From positions 1 to 42,885 of the forward strand of contig CAIVWG010000011.1 in NCBI GenBank assembly GCA_903909555.1: DNA of 42,885 nt, written 5' to 3'. The number at the start of each line of letters is the position of its first letter. Position 1 is the stretch's first letter. This document shows, piece by piece, positions 32,468 to 40,206 of the stretch. The position numbers and the translations under genes are program-made. This DNA comes from an uncultured bacterium (GTDB taxonomy: Bacteria; Actinomycetota; Actinomycetes; S36-B12). The notes beneath the pieces are model-generated. The model saw only the letters and a program-made list of their open reading frames with translations, did not search any database and had not been told where the DNA came from.

Positions 32468-32601
32468 CGGCGCGCGCGCGGATCGTTGCCGGGTGCCGCC
32501 CGGCCGCGACCGTGACGGCAACGCGTGTGACGCATGCGACGCGGATGACCAGGTGATGACCGCTGGTGCCAAAGTGTGGTGAAATTCCACGGAAAAAGGG
32601 G

Positions 32602-32630
32602 TTGTGCAGCGCCGCAGTAAGGACTAGAAC
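32602..32630 (+). promoter_or_regulatory. Promoter of the candidate ncRNA
   Basis: TTGTGC (32602-32607) and TAGAAC (32625-32630) are separated by 17 bases, a good fit to the actinobacterial housekeeping sigma pattern (TTGNNN, 17-18 bp, TANNNT-like). The predicted start is near 32636-32638. No ORF with normal codon use follows. Confidence 0.55.
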
Positions 32631-32636
32631 TAGGAG

Positions 32637-32910
32637 TGTTCCTCCGGCAACGGAGGGGACGGAAGAGAAGCGAAGGTTCCTGAACCGCAAGGGACAGGAG
32701 CGGGGCAACCCGAGGACCGTCGAGTGTCGACGGCGGTCAACCGGAGAGTCTCATCCGAGGGTCCACATGAGGATCCGACGGCGCCCCGGCAACGGGAGCG
32801 ACGGGACCCGGGAGACACCCCAGGGTTCATCCCTCACGGGAAGTCGGATTGATCGAGGACCCAGTGCGAGACCCCTGGAACTCATACTTCCAGGGGTCTC
32901 GTCCTTTTAT
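32637..32910 (+). ncRNA. Candidate structured small RNA of about 270 nt
   Basis: This gene-free stretch carries a promoter, a chain of stems and an intrinsic terminator. The stems are CCTCCG-GCAA-CGGAGG (32641-32656), GGTT/AACC (32675-32686), CGGG-GCAA-CCCG (32701-32712), CCGTCGA-GTG-TCGACGG (32717-32733), GGGTCC/GGATCC (32759-32776) and CCCG-GCAA-CGGG (32785-32796). Three of them close on the same GCAA tetraloop of the GNRA class, which favours an RNA selected for structure. The composition is purine-rich (GAAGAGAAGCGAAGG) and unlike neighbouring genes. It lacks the landmarks of tmRNA, RNase P RNA and 4.5S RNA. Its length and stand-alone transcription fit the abundant actinobacterial Ms1/6S-like RNAs that bind RNA polymerase, but I cannot confirm homology. 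Confidence 0.6.
32867..32910 (+). terminator. Intrinsic terminator of the candidate ncRNA
   Basis: CGAGACCCCTGGAA pairs perfectly with TTCCAGGGGTCTCG (14 bp, loop CTCATAC) and is followed by TCCTTTTAT. The T-rich tail on the plus strand fixes the direction. A canonical U-tract terminator is rare in this window, which makes it stand out. OleD ends 80 bases further, on the opposite strand. Confidence 0.85.
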
Positions 32911-32989
32911 AGCCGCCCGCGAACCTCGCGACCGCACGCCACGCCGGGGCGTGAGTCCTTCTCCGCGCCGGGCCGCCGTCGCTGCCCGC

Positions 32990-33997
32990 TCAGCAGTTGC
33001 TGCCCGCTCCTGCGTAGTGAGCCTCGAGGCGGGCGAACCCCTCGTCGAGGCTCACCTCGGGGCACCAGTCCAGCGCCTGGCGCGTGGTCCGCTGGTCGAA
33101 CCAGTGCGCGGTGGCGAGCTGCTCGGCGAGGAACGCCGTGATGGGCGGCTCCCCCGCACGATCGGTGCGCTCCCAGACCGACTCCAGGGCGAGTCCCGCC
33201 GCGCGGGCCACCGGATAGGGGACGTGACGCCGAGGCTCCGGGGCGCCCGCCGCGCGTGCGATGCGGGTGAGCATCTCCGTCACCGTCCGCGGTTCTCCGT
33301 TGGACACGACGAACGCGCGTCCTCGCACGTCAGCGTCCCCTGCCCGCGCCAGAGCCGCCGCCAAAGCCGTGCCGGCATTGTCGATGTACGTCGTGTCGAT
33401 GAGCGCAGCACCCGACCCCACGATCACGAGACGGCCGGCACGCGCACGCGCGATGATGCGCGCCGTGAGCTGCGTGTCGCCGACGCCCCACACGAGGTGG
33501 GGGCGCACCGCCGCCACCGCGAATCCCTCCGCGTCGCAGTCCAGCGCCAGCGTCTCGGCCATCGCCTTGCTTCGCGAGTAGTTCCCTCGTGCGCGCTGCG
33601 CGTCCGCGGGCTCTGCAGCGGCTCCCACGAGTGCGCGTCCTGCATGGGCCACCGACGGGGATGACACGACGACGACCCGGCGTACTCCGCAGGCCCGCGC
33701 CGTGTCCAGGACCGTGCGCGTGCCGTGCACGTTCACGCGCTCGAACTCCGCCCACGGACCGGTGATCTCGACCCGCGCCGCGGCGTGGATCACGCCGTCC
33801 GCACCCGCCGCAGCGCGCGCGACGGCGTCCGCGTCGGTCACGTCTCCCCGGACCACCTCGACCCCCAGGTCGCTCATCCAGGGGGGCGCCTCGCCTCTCT
33901 GCAGGGACACCACGTGGTCGCCCTGTGCGCGCAAGGCGCGCACGGCGGCGGAGCCGACCACGCCCGTGCCGCCGGTCACGACGATGCGATCACCCAT
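32990..33997 (-). CDS. oleD: OleD, 2-alkyl-3-oxoalkanoate reductase
   Basis: OleD reduces the beta-keto acid made by OleA to a beta-hydroxy acid with NADPH, the second step in long-chain olefin synthesis. The 335-residue protein is an extended short-chain dehydrogenase. It has the Rossmann motif VVTGGTGVVGSAAV at 6-19, SSPSVAHAG near the catalytic Ser, and the YSRSKA element carrying the catalytic Tyr-x-x-x-Lys. The start is ATG 33997, overlapping the oleBC stop by eight bases; the ORF track start 67 codons earlier lies inside oleBC. It is the last gene of the oleA-oleBC-oleD operon and is followed by the terminator region of the convergent small RNA. Confidence 0.92.
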   Translation of the reverse strand: MGDRIVVTGGTGVVGSAAVRALRAQGDHVVSLQRGEAPPWMSDLGVEVVRGDVTDADAVARAAAGADGVIHAAARVEITGPWAEFERVNVHGTRTVLDTARACGVRRVVVVSSPSVAHAGRALVGAAAEPADAQRARGNYSRSKAMAETLALDCDAEGFAVAAVRPHLVWGVGDTQLTARIIARARAGRLVIVGSGAALIDTTYIDNAGTALAAALARAGDADVRGRAFVVSNGEPRTVTEMLTRIARAAGAPEPRRHVPYPVARAAGLALESVWERTDRAGEPPITAFLAEQLATAHWFDQRTTRQALDWCPEVSLDEGFARLEAHYAGAGSNC

Positions 33998-36644
33998 CGG
34001 CCACCTCGAGGTCGCCGGCAAGCAGGCGCGAGGCGTCCCGCGCCACCGCGGCCCGGTCGATCTTGGACCGATGCCGGATATCCACGGGGAGCGCAGCCGT
34101 GCGCAGGACCGCCGCCACGTCAACCCCGCACTCGCGGAGCACGGCGCGGCGGACGCCGATGGTCGTGTCGATGTCGACGAGCTCCAGGCCGCGCGCATCG
34201 CCCTCCTCGAGCACCACGACCACGGACTGGGTCCCGCGTGGCCCGACGCCCACGCACGCCGCCCGCGCTACGCCGCTCACCGCCTGGGCGACCATCTCGG
34301 GCCCCACCGGGGTGACCGCGCCGCGCGGCGTCGCGATGACATGCGCCAGGCGCCCCTCGACCCACAGCCGCCCCTCGCCGTCGAGGTGCCCCACGTCGGC
34401 GGTGCGGTGCCATCCGGGCGGGGAGTCCGCGTGGGCCTGCGTCGCCCAGCGGCGGTCGTAGCGCGACCTCATCCACGCGCAGCGCACGACGATCTCCCCG
34501 GTGACCCCGGCGGCGGAGACCAGCTCCTCCTCCGATGCCGCGGGTGCGGGGCGACCGATCGAGTCCAGGGGCGCGATGGCCACGTCGACGCCCGCCAGAG
34601 GGCGTCCCACGAGGACGCCGTCGGAGCTCTGCGCGCCCAGGAGTTCCTCCAGCCGGACCTCGGTGAGGGGGAGAGCCTCCGTCATGCCGTAGGGAGTCGC
34701 GATGACGGCCTCGGGCATCACCTCCTGCGCGCGCGCGAGCAGGTCGGCGGGCACGGGCGCACCCGCGACCAGCAGGAGCCTGAGTCGCTCGAGGGCTGCG
34801 CGCTCGTCGGGACCGGCGCTCCCCGCGGTGTCGAGGATCGCGCGCAGGGCCGTCGGCGACGTCCACATGAGGACTCCCCCCGAACTGCCCTCGCGCGGGC
34901 CGACCGCCGCCGCAGCGCGTCCCGCCGTGCTCGCGTTGAGCGTGGAGGCGTCGGTGAGGTCCATGTCGGGGATCGCCGAGGCGATGCCGAGCGCGGGACC
35001 GAGGAGGGCCCACGGCGGGAACGCCGCCACGAGGGCATCGGCCCGCCCTGAGGTCCCGTCCGAGATCCCATACGCCGCGCGCAGTGCGTCGCGCAACGCG
35101 CACAGGCGCTCATGTGTGTAGACGACCCCCTTCGGCGGCCCCGTGGCGCCGGACGTGAAGGCGATGACCGCGTCGGACGTCGGGAGCGACGGGAGGCCGC
35201 GCGCGTCGTCCCCCAGTTCGCGGCCGACGCGGGCGACCTCGGCCAGCGTGACGTCAGCTCCCGGCACCCGCCGGGCCCCGACGACGACATGACGGCCCGG
35301 GATCGCGATCGTGCGCGCCAGTGCGATGCCCGCGGGGATTCCCACCACGTGGTCCGGAGTCGCGGACCGCAAGGCACGGCGCATCCCGCGGACGCCGAGG
35401 CCCGCATCCGCGGCCACGACGACCGCGCCCATGGCCCACGCGGCGTACACGGTCGCGACCAGGTCCGGGCCCGGGGGCACGAGCATGGCGATGCGATCGC
35501 CGGGGCGCACGCCCAACTCGGTCAGGCCGGCGGCGATCTCGCGGGTCCGGCGCGCCAGGAGCGACCAGCTCACGCTGCGTCCCGCGCGCAGGTCCGCGAT
35601 CGCGACGCCGGGGTCGTCGGCGCGCGACTCGAGGGCCGCGCCGATGGGGCGCGTCACCGGGACGGCGCTTCCCTCGCGCGGCGCGGATGACGCCACGCGC
35701 GCGCGACTCCCCACGATCTCGATCCACCGCACGATGTCGTCGACGCAAGCCTGCGCGTCCTCCGTGACGAGATGCCGGGCGCGCTCGTAGCGATGGACAT
35801 CGGCGTGCGGCATGCGCTGGAGCAGGTCGCGAAGGTAGCGGTCGGAGAAGACCGGATCATCGGATCCCCAGGCGAGGAGGACCGGGGTGTCGCCGAGCGC
35901 GCGCACCCCTTCGGCGATCGCATCGAGCGCCGCGGCGCTGGGGTGGTCGTCCTCCAGCGGGATGTCCGCCACGAAGTCCCGTACGGCGACGCGCGACGCG
36001 GCGTCGCCGTACGGCGCGGCGAACGCTGCGGCCACGGTCGGATCCATGGGGCGCAGCGCGCGGAGGGACGGGCGAGACAGGGCGGTCGTGCCGCGCACGA
36101 AGGTCCCTGTCTGCTCGGTGACGGCGCGCAGGATCGGCTTCGAGCGCGCGAGTCGGATCAGGGTCGGAGCCGGGGCCCCCTCGGGCTGGTGGACGGCGGT
36201 GTTAGTGAGGACCACGCCGCGCACCTGGTCCCGATGGCCCAGAACCCATCCGAGGGAGATCGGGCCACCCCAGTCGTGGGCGACCGTGACCACCGGGCCC
36301 CGCACCTCGAGCACGTCGGTGAGGGCGCCGAGGTCGGCGACACGCTGCGCGAGTCGGCGCGGCCGCGCGTCGCCGAGTCGCTCGGAGTAGCCCATGCCCG
36401 CCTGGTCGGGGGCGATCACCCTCCACGTGGGCGGAGCCGTCGCGAGCAGCCGACGCCACAGGTAGGACCAGGTGGGATTCCCGTGGACGGCGATGACCGT
36501 GAGTTCGGGAACGCCGGTGGCGGGCCGCTCGAGCACGTGCCACGTGCCCGCTCCGGGGACCTCGACGAGCCGGGACCACTCCGGCGCGAGGCCGGGCAGG
36601 TCCGGGGGCGGGATACGGGCGGGTCTCGTCGGACCCGCGCTCAC
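33990..36644 (-). CDS. oleBC: OleBC fusion: beta-lactone decarboxylase plus beta-lactone synthetase
   Basis: An 884-residue two-domain enzyme for the last two steps of olefin synthesis. The N-terminal OleB domain (about 1-310) has a haloalkane-dehalogenase-like alpha/beta fold with HGNPTWSYLWR, nucleophile D124 in VAHDWGGPISLG, acid in GSDDPVF (261-266) and H291; it splits the cis-beta-lactone to alkene and CO2. The C-terminal OleC domain (about 330-884) is an AMP-ligase-like enzyme with the phosphate loop FTSGATGPPKG (496-506) and TPYGMTEALPL; it makes the lactone from the beta-hydroxy acid and ATP. OleB-OleC fusions are known in actinobacteria such as Micrococcus. The GTG at 36644 overlaps the oleA stop (GTGA); the ORF track reads 280 codons too far upstream. 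Confidence 0.94.
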   Translation of the reverse strand: MSAGPTRPARIPPPDLPGLAPEWSRLVEVPGAGTWHVLERPATGVPELTVIAVHGNPTWSYLWRRLLATAPPTWRVIAPDQAGMGYSERLGDARPRRLAQRVADLGALTDVLEVRGPVVTVAHDWGGPISLGWVLGHRDQVRGVVLTNTAVHQPEGAPAPTLIRLARSKPILRAVTEQTGTFVRGTTALSRPSLRALRPMDPTVAAAFAAPYGDAASRVAVRDFVADIPLEDDHPSAAALDAIAEGVRALGDTPVLLAWGSDDPVFSDRYLRDLLQRMPHADVHRYERARHLVTEDAQACVDDIVRWIEIVGSRARVASSAPREGSAVPVTRPIGAALESRADDPGVAIADLRAGRSVSWSLLARRTREIAAGLTELGVRPGDRIAMLVPPGPDLVATVYAAWAMGAVVVAADAGLGVRGMRRALRSATPDHVVGIPAGIALARTIAIPGRHVVVGARRVPGADVTLAEVARVGRELGDDARGLPSLPTSDAVIAFTSGATGPPKGVVYTHERLCALRDALRAAYGISDGTSGRADALVAAFPPWALLGPALGIASAIPDMDLTDASTLNASTAGRAAAAVGPREGSSGGVLMWTSPTALRAILDTAGSAGPDERAALERLRLLLVAGAPVPADLLARAQEVMPEAVIATPYGMTEALPLTEVRLEELLGAQSSDGVLVGRPLAGVDVAIAPLDSIGRPAPAASEEELVSAAGVTGEIVVRCAWMRSRYDRRWATQAHADSPPGWHRTADVGHLDGEGRLWVEGRLAHVIATPRGAVTPVGPEMVAQAVSGVARAACVGVGPRGTQSVVVVLEEGDARGLELVDIDTTIGVRRAVLRECGVDVAAVLRTAALPVDIRHRSKIDRAAVARDASRLLAGDLEVADG

Positions 36645-37663
36645 CAGGCGATCTCGATGACGGCGGAGTTGAGACCCGAGCCGATGCCGAGGCAGCCGAC
36701 TCGGTCGCCCTGGCGCAGCTCCGATGCCTGCTGCGCCAGCGTGAACGGGATCGAGGCGGGGCCGATGTTGCCCCGCGTCGGGAAGGTCGTGGGCACGCGA
36801 GCCCCGTCGATGCCCAGGACCGAGGTCACCGCCTCGGTGTGCACCTTGGACACCTGGTGGATGACGTAGCAGTCGAGGTCGTCCCAGTCGAACTGCTCCC
36901 GGGCCTCGGTCCACGTCTCCGCCGAGAGCTCCATGGCGGCCTCGAGTAGGGCCCGCGAGTCGGTGCGCATGCCGTTCATGTCGCCGACGCAGATGTCGTG
37001 ATGCTGGGTCGCCGCACGTCCGACGCCGCCCACGAAGCGGTGTCCCTCCGGATGCTCGCTCGCGCGCCCGAGCACCATGGCGGCGCCGCCCGAGCCGAGC
37101 GTGAGCGAGGCGAAGTTGGAGAACATGTCGGCCACGGTGGTGTCGGGCCCCTGGAGGCGGGCGATGGTGCGCTCCTGGAGCTCGCGGGGGCCCTCGCCGT
37201 CGACGATGATGGCGTAGTCGATCTGGCCGGAGTCGATCATGACGCCGGCGAGCTGCATGCCGTTGACGAACCCGAGGCAGGCATTCGACAGGTCGAAGTT
37301 GAGGCAGTGGGTCGGCAGGCCTAGCTGGTGGTGAACGTCGACCGCCGCGGACGGCTCGAGGTTCGCACGCGACACCGACGTGTCGACGAGCAGGCCGATG
37401 CGCCCGGGATCGACTCCCGAGTCGGCGATGGCCTTGGCGCCCGCCATCGCTGCGGCGTCGGCGAAGCTGACGTCCTCGGGCCACCAGCGGCGCTCGCGGA
37501 TGCCGGCGAGCCCCTCGAGAAGGCCGGGCCGGATGTCCAGGCGCGCGTAGGTGTCCGCGAGTGCCTCGTCGAACTCGGCCGACGTCACGACGATGGGCGC
37601 GTCGGCGACCGAGACCGAGAGCACCGCGGTGTCCCGGAAGCGAAAGACGGCGTTGCCGCTCAT
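36641..37663 (-). CDS. oleA: OleA, acyl-CoA head-to-head condensing thiolase
   Basis: OleA joins two fatty acyl-CoAs by non-decarboxylating Claisen condensation to a beta-keto acid, committing them to long-chain olefins. The 340-residue thiolase-fold protein has the catalytic cysteine C129 in DLSNACLGFVNG, H269 in CYVIHQVSK and N299 in TRGNIGPASIP. FabH-type enzymes share this triad, but the neighbouring oleBC and oleD decide the call. AGGAGG lies eight bases before ATG 37663. It heads the ole operon; the 99-bp gap behind the molybdoenzyme gene holds a TATCCC-like box and a small GC hairpin, so a separate promoter is possible. The products are probably membrane hydrocarbons. Confidence 0.94.
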   Translation of the reverse strand: MSGNAVFRFRDTAVLSVSVADAPIVVTSAEFDEALADTYARLDIRPGLLEGLAGIRERRWWPEDVSFADAAAMAGAKAIADSGVDPGRIGLLVDTSVSRANLEPSAAVDVHHQLGLPTHCLNFDLSNACLGFVNGMQLAGVMIDSGQIDYAIIVDGEGPRELQERTIARLQGPDTTVADMFSNFASLTLGSGGAAMVLGRASEHPEGHRFVGGVGRAATQHHDICVGDMNGMRTDSRALLEAAMELSAETWTEAREQFDWDDLDCYVIHQVSKVHTEAVTSVLGIDGARVPTTFPTRGNIGPASIPFTLAQQASELRQGDRVGCLGIGSGLNSAVIEIAW

Positions 37664-37762
37664 GGGCGATCCTCCTGCGAGCGTCGGCGGGCGGACGCTC
37701 CTATGGACACGGCCGGGGGATCGGCCGCGGCCCGGAATGGTGCCTCCGAGCAGGGATAAGTC

Positions 37763-40105
37763 TCACACGCCCGCCGTCGCCGTCGCCCGGGAGGGATCCA
37801 GGCAGGCCACGGAGACCGGAACGCCGTTGAGCGCCGCGGTGCCGGCGAGCGGGTCGAGAGCGTCGCCCGGGGTGACGATGTTGACGTTGACCCCCGGGGC
37901 CGCGCGGCCGATCTCTCCCCACACGGGAGGGGCGCTCGCGCCGCCCCAGCCGTGCGGGAGGCTCACCACCCCGGGCAGGAGGTCGTCGCTGACCTCGACG
38001 TCGACCTCGACGCTGTCGGCGGCCGACGAGAGAAGGGCCCGGTCGCCCGAGGCGAGCCCACGCCGGGCGGCGTCGTCCGGATGCATGAGGAGGGTGCAGC
38101 GCACGCTGCCCCCGGAGAGCAGGGGAAGGTTGCGCAGCCAGGAGTTCGACGTGCGCAGCTGCCGTCGCCCCACGAGGACGAGTCCTTCGGCGGAGGGCGC
38201 GCTGCTGGTCGCCGCGGCGTCGAGAGCCGCCAACTGTCCGACGATCTGCGGGGGGACGATGTCGATGCGCCCCGACGGCGTGCGCAGGACTTCCGGCAGT
38301 CTCGGCGCCAGCGGTCCGAGGTCGATGCCGTGGGGTGAGGCGAGCACCTCGTCCAAGGTGAGGCCGTGCGGGCCGCCTCGCAGAGAGAGGTCGACCAGGC
38401 GCTCCGCCCCGCGTCGGTCGCCGGACAGCGCGACGATGTCCGCGGGCTCGCGGCCGGCAAGCGGCGACGACGGCGTCGCCGCAATCTGCCGTGCCACCTC
38501 GTACGCCACGACATCGTCGAGTTGCTCCGGGGTGGGCTCGCTCCCCGTGGCGATGCCCACGGCGATGGCCGCCAGCGTGAGCAGCGTCGTGCCCTCGTCG
38601 GGCACCGGACTCTCCACCGCCGTCGGCGAGAAGCGAACCGTGTTGCGCACCGCGAGGTTGGAGAAGACGACGTCGCAGTGGGGGCGCTCCAGCGGGGACG
38701 GGACGGGGAGCACGACGTCCGCCCGCGCATTGGTCTCGGTCACGTAGGCATCCACGCTCACGAGCAGGTCCAGGCTGTCCAGCGCCTCTGCGAGACGCCG
38801 GGCGTGGGGAGTCGAGACCGCGGGGTTGCCGCCGACGACGAGCATGGCGCGGATGCGCTCCCCCGTGGTCGGGTCCGGGGTGTCGATCTCCTCGGCCATG
38901 GCCGAGGCCGGGAACTCCCCGAGGACGCTGGGCAGGCTGCGCACCCGCGTGCGCCGCGCCCCGGGGATGCGCACGCCGCGTCCGCGGCCGGACTCGCCGT
39001 ACGTCGTGGGCCCACCGGTTGCCGGCAGCGGCCACATCGAGCCCCCGGGCCGGTCGAGATTGCCGCTGAGAAGCGCGACGACGTCGACGAGCCAGGAGGC
39101 GACGGTCGCCCCGGCCACGGGCGCCGCGTCCTCGCTCGGCCACCAGGCCGAGGTGGTCGTGCCCATGCGCGCGTAGACGGCGGCGCTGGGCGCGGCGGCG
39201 ATCTCGTCGGCGAGCGCCTCGATCGCGTCGGCGGGGATGCCGGTGATCGCCGCCGCTCGCGCCATGGTGAAGGGCTCGAGCGCCTCGCCGAGCGACGCGA
39301 GCTCATCGGGGTCGACGTACGCCGCCGCCGCGCCCAGGACGGGGCCGCGGTCGAAGATGCGTCGCGCGATGGCCGCGAGGAGGTACGCGTCGGTCCCGGG
39401 CCGGGGGCGCAGATGCACGTCGGCGATGCGGGCCGTGCGCGTCCTCACCGGATCGACGACGACGAGGCGCCCGCCTCGCGCCCGAAGGGCACGCAGGCGC
39501 GCGGGCATGTCGGGGGCGGTCATGAGGCTGCCGTTGGAGACGAGCGGATTCGCCCCGATGACGACGAAGAGATCGGTGCGGTCGATGTCGGGGACGGGAA
39601 CGGACAGTTCCGTCCCGAACATCAGCGCCGCTGCGACCTGGCGGGGCATCTGGTCGACGGTGCTGGCGCTGAATCGGTACGGCGTCGCCAGCGCGCGGAC
39701 GAGCGCGGGCACGTAGAAGGTGCTCTCCACGTTGTGGACGTTGGGGTTGCCGAGGTAGATGCCCAGCGCGGCGGGACCGTGGGCCTCGACGATCGACCGC
39801 AGGCCCTCGCGCACGCGCGCGTACGCCTCGTCCCAGGTCGCGGGTCGGAGTGCTCCCCCGTCCGACACCAGCGGCGTGCGCACGCGCGCGGGATCGTCGT
39901 GGAGCTCCCCCAGGGCCAGGCCCTTGGGGCAGGCGTATCCCCCGCTGAAGACGTCCTCGTCGTCTCCGCGCACCCGGGACACCTGCGGCTCGCGACGACC
40001 CCCGCGCCCCTCCCCCGAGTCGCTCAGCGTGATCTCGAGCCCGCACGTGGCCTCGCACAGCGGGCAGATGCGCGTGACGGTCCGGGCCGTCGCTCCCTCG
40101 TCCAT
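37763..40105 (-). CDS. Molybdopterin-dependent oxidoreductase, formate dehydrogenase/nitrate reductase type
   Basis: A 780-residue enzyme of the DMSO-reductase superfamily. The N terminus binds a 4Fe-4S cluster through C14, C17, C21 and C59 (CPLCEATC ... CPKG). Next come the molybdopterin domains, with GNPNVHNVESTF, a STVDQMPRQ segment where FDH-type enzymes carry their Mo ligand, FVVIGANPLVSNG, and the C-terminal MopB-binding domain (LRTSNSWLRNLP, LLMHPDDAARRG, LPHGWGG). No Cys or Sec is evident at the usual Mo-ligand position, so the ligand and the reaction are unclear. No twin-arginine signal is seen, so it is probably cytosolic. No electron-transfer subunit lies nearby. The start at ATG 40105 follows a TAGTGT box by eight bases. 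M. tuberculosis Rv0197 is a similar orphan as far as I recall. Confidence 0.88.
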   Translation of the reverse strand: MDEGATARTVTRICPLCEATCGLEITLSDSGEGRGGRREPQVSRVRGDDEDVFSGGYACPKGLALGELHDDPARVRTPLVSDGGALRPATWDEAYARVREGLRSIVEAHGPAALGIYLGNPNVHNVESTFYVPALVRALATPYRFSASTVDQMPRQVAAALMFGTELSVPVPDIDRTDLFVVIGANPLVSNGSLMTAPDMPARLRALRARGGRLVVVDPVRTRTARIADVHLRPRPGTDAYLLAAIARRIFDRGPVLGAAAAYVDPDELASLGEALEPFTMARAAAITGIPADAIEALADEIAAAPSAAVYARMGTTTSAWWPSEDAAPVAGATVASWLVDVVALLSGNLDRPGGSMWPLPATGGPTTYGESGRGRGVRIPGARRTRVRSLPSVLGEFPASAMAEEIDTPDPTTGERIRAMLVVGGNPAVSTPHARRLAEALDSLDLLVSVDAYVTETNARADVVLPVPSPLERPHCDVVFSNLAVRNTVRFSPTAVESPVPDEGTTLLTLAAIAVGIATGSEPTPEQLDDVVAYEVARQIAATPSSPLAGREPADIVALSGDRRGAERLVDLSLRGGPHGLTLDEVLASPHGIDLGPLAPRLPEVLRTPSGRIDIVPPQIVGQLAALDAAATSSAPSAEGLVLVGRRQLRTSNSWLRNLPLLSGGSVRCTLLMHPDDAARRGLASGDRALLSSAADSVEVDVEVSDDLLPGVVSLPHGWGGASAPPVWGEIGRAAPGVNVNIVTPGDALDPLAGTAALNGVPVSVACLDPSRATATAGV

Positions 40106-40206
40106 GCCCGGTGACACTAGACCCGCGAGGGACCAGGCCGGCGCTGACCGACCCGGGAGGACCCAGAACGCGCATCCGGCACGGGGCACGGGCTACGTTC
40201 GTCGTC

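Noticed and set aside
30444-32708. A 754-residue minus-strand ORF
   Set aside because: Its first 374 residues are an off-frame reading of the alpha/beta hydrolase and upstream DNA; only the part from 31586 has family features.
32764-32776. ACATGAGGATC resembles the MS2 coat-protein RNA hairpin
   Set aside because: Only the loop-side bases match and the surrounding stem differs; it is explained by the GGGTCC/GGATCC stem of the candidate RNA.
32637-32910. RNase P RNA, tmRNA or 4.5S RNA
   Set aside because: No GAGGAAAGTCCGG-type core, no tRNA-like ends with a tag ORF, and no GGAAGCAGC-type SRP loop are present.
32566-33141. Plus-strand ORF of 191 aa across the candidate ncRNA
   Set aside because: Codon use is poor, it spans the hairpins and terminator and runs into antisense oleD; no family resemblance.
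33990-37484. A 1164-residue ORF for oleBC
   Set aside because: The first 280 residues are an off-frame reading of oleA; the GTG at 36644 gives the right N terminus.
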